Source: Methylovirgula sp. (lineage in GTDB: Bacteria > Pseudomonadota > Alphaproteobacteria > Rhizobiales > Beijerinckiaceae). Taken from it: a stretch of DNA of 5,838 nt. Positions 5,459 to 5,838 of the stretch are shown piece after piece. How positions within the stretch are numbered: position 1 is the stretch's first letter; every line of letters begins with the position of its first letter. Made by a program: the position numbers and the translations under genes. The notes beneath the pieces are model-generated. The model was not told where the DNA came from. It did no database searches and saw only the letters and a list, made by a program, of their open reading frames with translations. The stretch lies in NCBI GenBank assembly GCA_025356505.1, contig JANXSV010000030.1:1-5838 (forward strand). Reading direction: 5' to 3'.

Positions 5459-5838
5459 ATGAAGCCGCTCCAACAGGTTCCGCTGCAAAAGCTCCGCGAC
5501 GCTCTGACATCACATCGAAGCTCGCCCGCGCCGCTATCCATCTCCGGACTGCTGCTGGCGTGGTATGACGTGCATCGGCGCAAACTACCCTGGCGGCGTG
5601 ATAATGCGGACGCCTACAGTGTGTGGCTGTCCGAAATCATGTTGCAGCAAACCACCGTCAAGGCGGTTATCCCGTTCTTCGAAAAATTTATCGCCCTATG
5701 GCCGGATGTCCGCGCGCTAGCCTGCGCCCCGACAGCGGAGGTTATGAGCGCCTGGGCCGGACTTGGCTATTATTCGCGGGCGCGCAACCTTCACGCTTGC
5801 GCCAAATTGGTCGCGGACACCTATCAGGGCAGCTTTCC
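5459..5838 (+). CDS. mutY: Adenine DNA glycosylase MutY, N-terminal part (runs off the window)
   Basis: MutY removes adenine mispaired with 8-oxoguanine, preventing G:C to T:A mutations in the base excision pathway. The frame from ATG 5459 is open to the window edge: 126 codons, about a third of the usual 340-370. The recognisable part begins at LLLAWYDVHRRKLPWR (31-46), then YSVWLSEIMLQQTTV (53-67), which carries the catalytic general acid Glu59 (E37 in E. coli MutY), then FFEKFIALWPDV and EVMSAWAGLGYYSRARNLHACA (94-115), the family helical segment. The helix-hairpin-helix with the catalytic Asp, the four-cysteine iron-sulfur cluster and the C-terminal 8-oxoG-sensing domain should follow outside the window. 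About 27 residues before the conserved start have no clear role. No Shine-Dalgarno sequence precedes the ATG. It diverges from dciA, the usual alphaproteobacterial order. Confidence 0.97.
   Translation, partial: MKPLQQVPLQKLRDALTSHRSSPAPLSISGLLLAWYDVHRRKLPWRRDNADAYSVWLSEIMLQQTTVKAVIPFFEKFIALWPDVRALACAPTAEVMSAWAGLGYYSRARNLHACAKLVADTYQGSF

Overview
This window looks like chromosomal core sequence from an alphaproteobacterium with moderately high GC. The evidence is the gene set and order: mutY diverging from a co-directional dciA (DUF721), DsbA-like thiol oxidoreductase and smc, followed by atpI, which in this class opens the split F0 operon (atpI-atpB-atpE-atpF'-atpF). The protein sequences also fit: the SMC has the short hinge with a DLWRWDG motif, and the oxidoreductase has a CTHC active site. 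I would not name a genus from this alone.

Layout, left to right. Positions 1-64 (minus) hold the first codons of a gene following atpI, most likely an atpB with an extended N-terminus. Positions 82-450 (minus) are atpI. Positions 451-550 are a 100-base gap that probably carries the promoter of the atp operon. Positions 551-4012 (minus) are a complete smc. Positions 4013-4063 are a short gap with a strong GC hairpin directly before the smc start. Positions 4064-4762 (minus) are an exported DsbA-family protein. Positions 4763-4886 are a 124-base gap with a candidate promoter and two abutting GATTC sites. Positions 4887-5405 (minus) are dciA. Positions 5406-5458 are a compact divergent promoter region. 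From 5459 to the window end (plus) is the first part of mutY.

How the genes relate. dciA (replicative helicase loading), smc (chromosome compaction and segregation) and mutY (repair of 8-oxoG:A mispairs) all serve chromosome replication and maintenance. The DsbA-like gene (periplasmic disulfide chemistry) sits between dciA and smc. atpI starts a bioenergetic operon that shares direction with smc but appears to have its own start signal. No stretch over 300 bases lacks a gene, and I saw no RNA gene, insertion sequence, CRISPR array or phage gene.

I did not find a clearly new multi-gene system. The best leads are in the gaps: a near-identical 19-bp sequence that lies outside both ends of the dciA-dsbA-smc block and points outward toward atpI and toward mutY, a possibly leaderless mutY mRNA, a hairpin that may sequester the smc start, and tandem GATTC sites upstream of the oxidoreductase gene.
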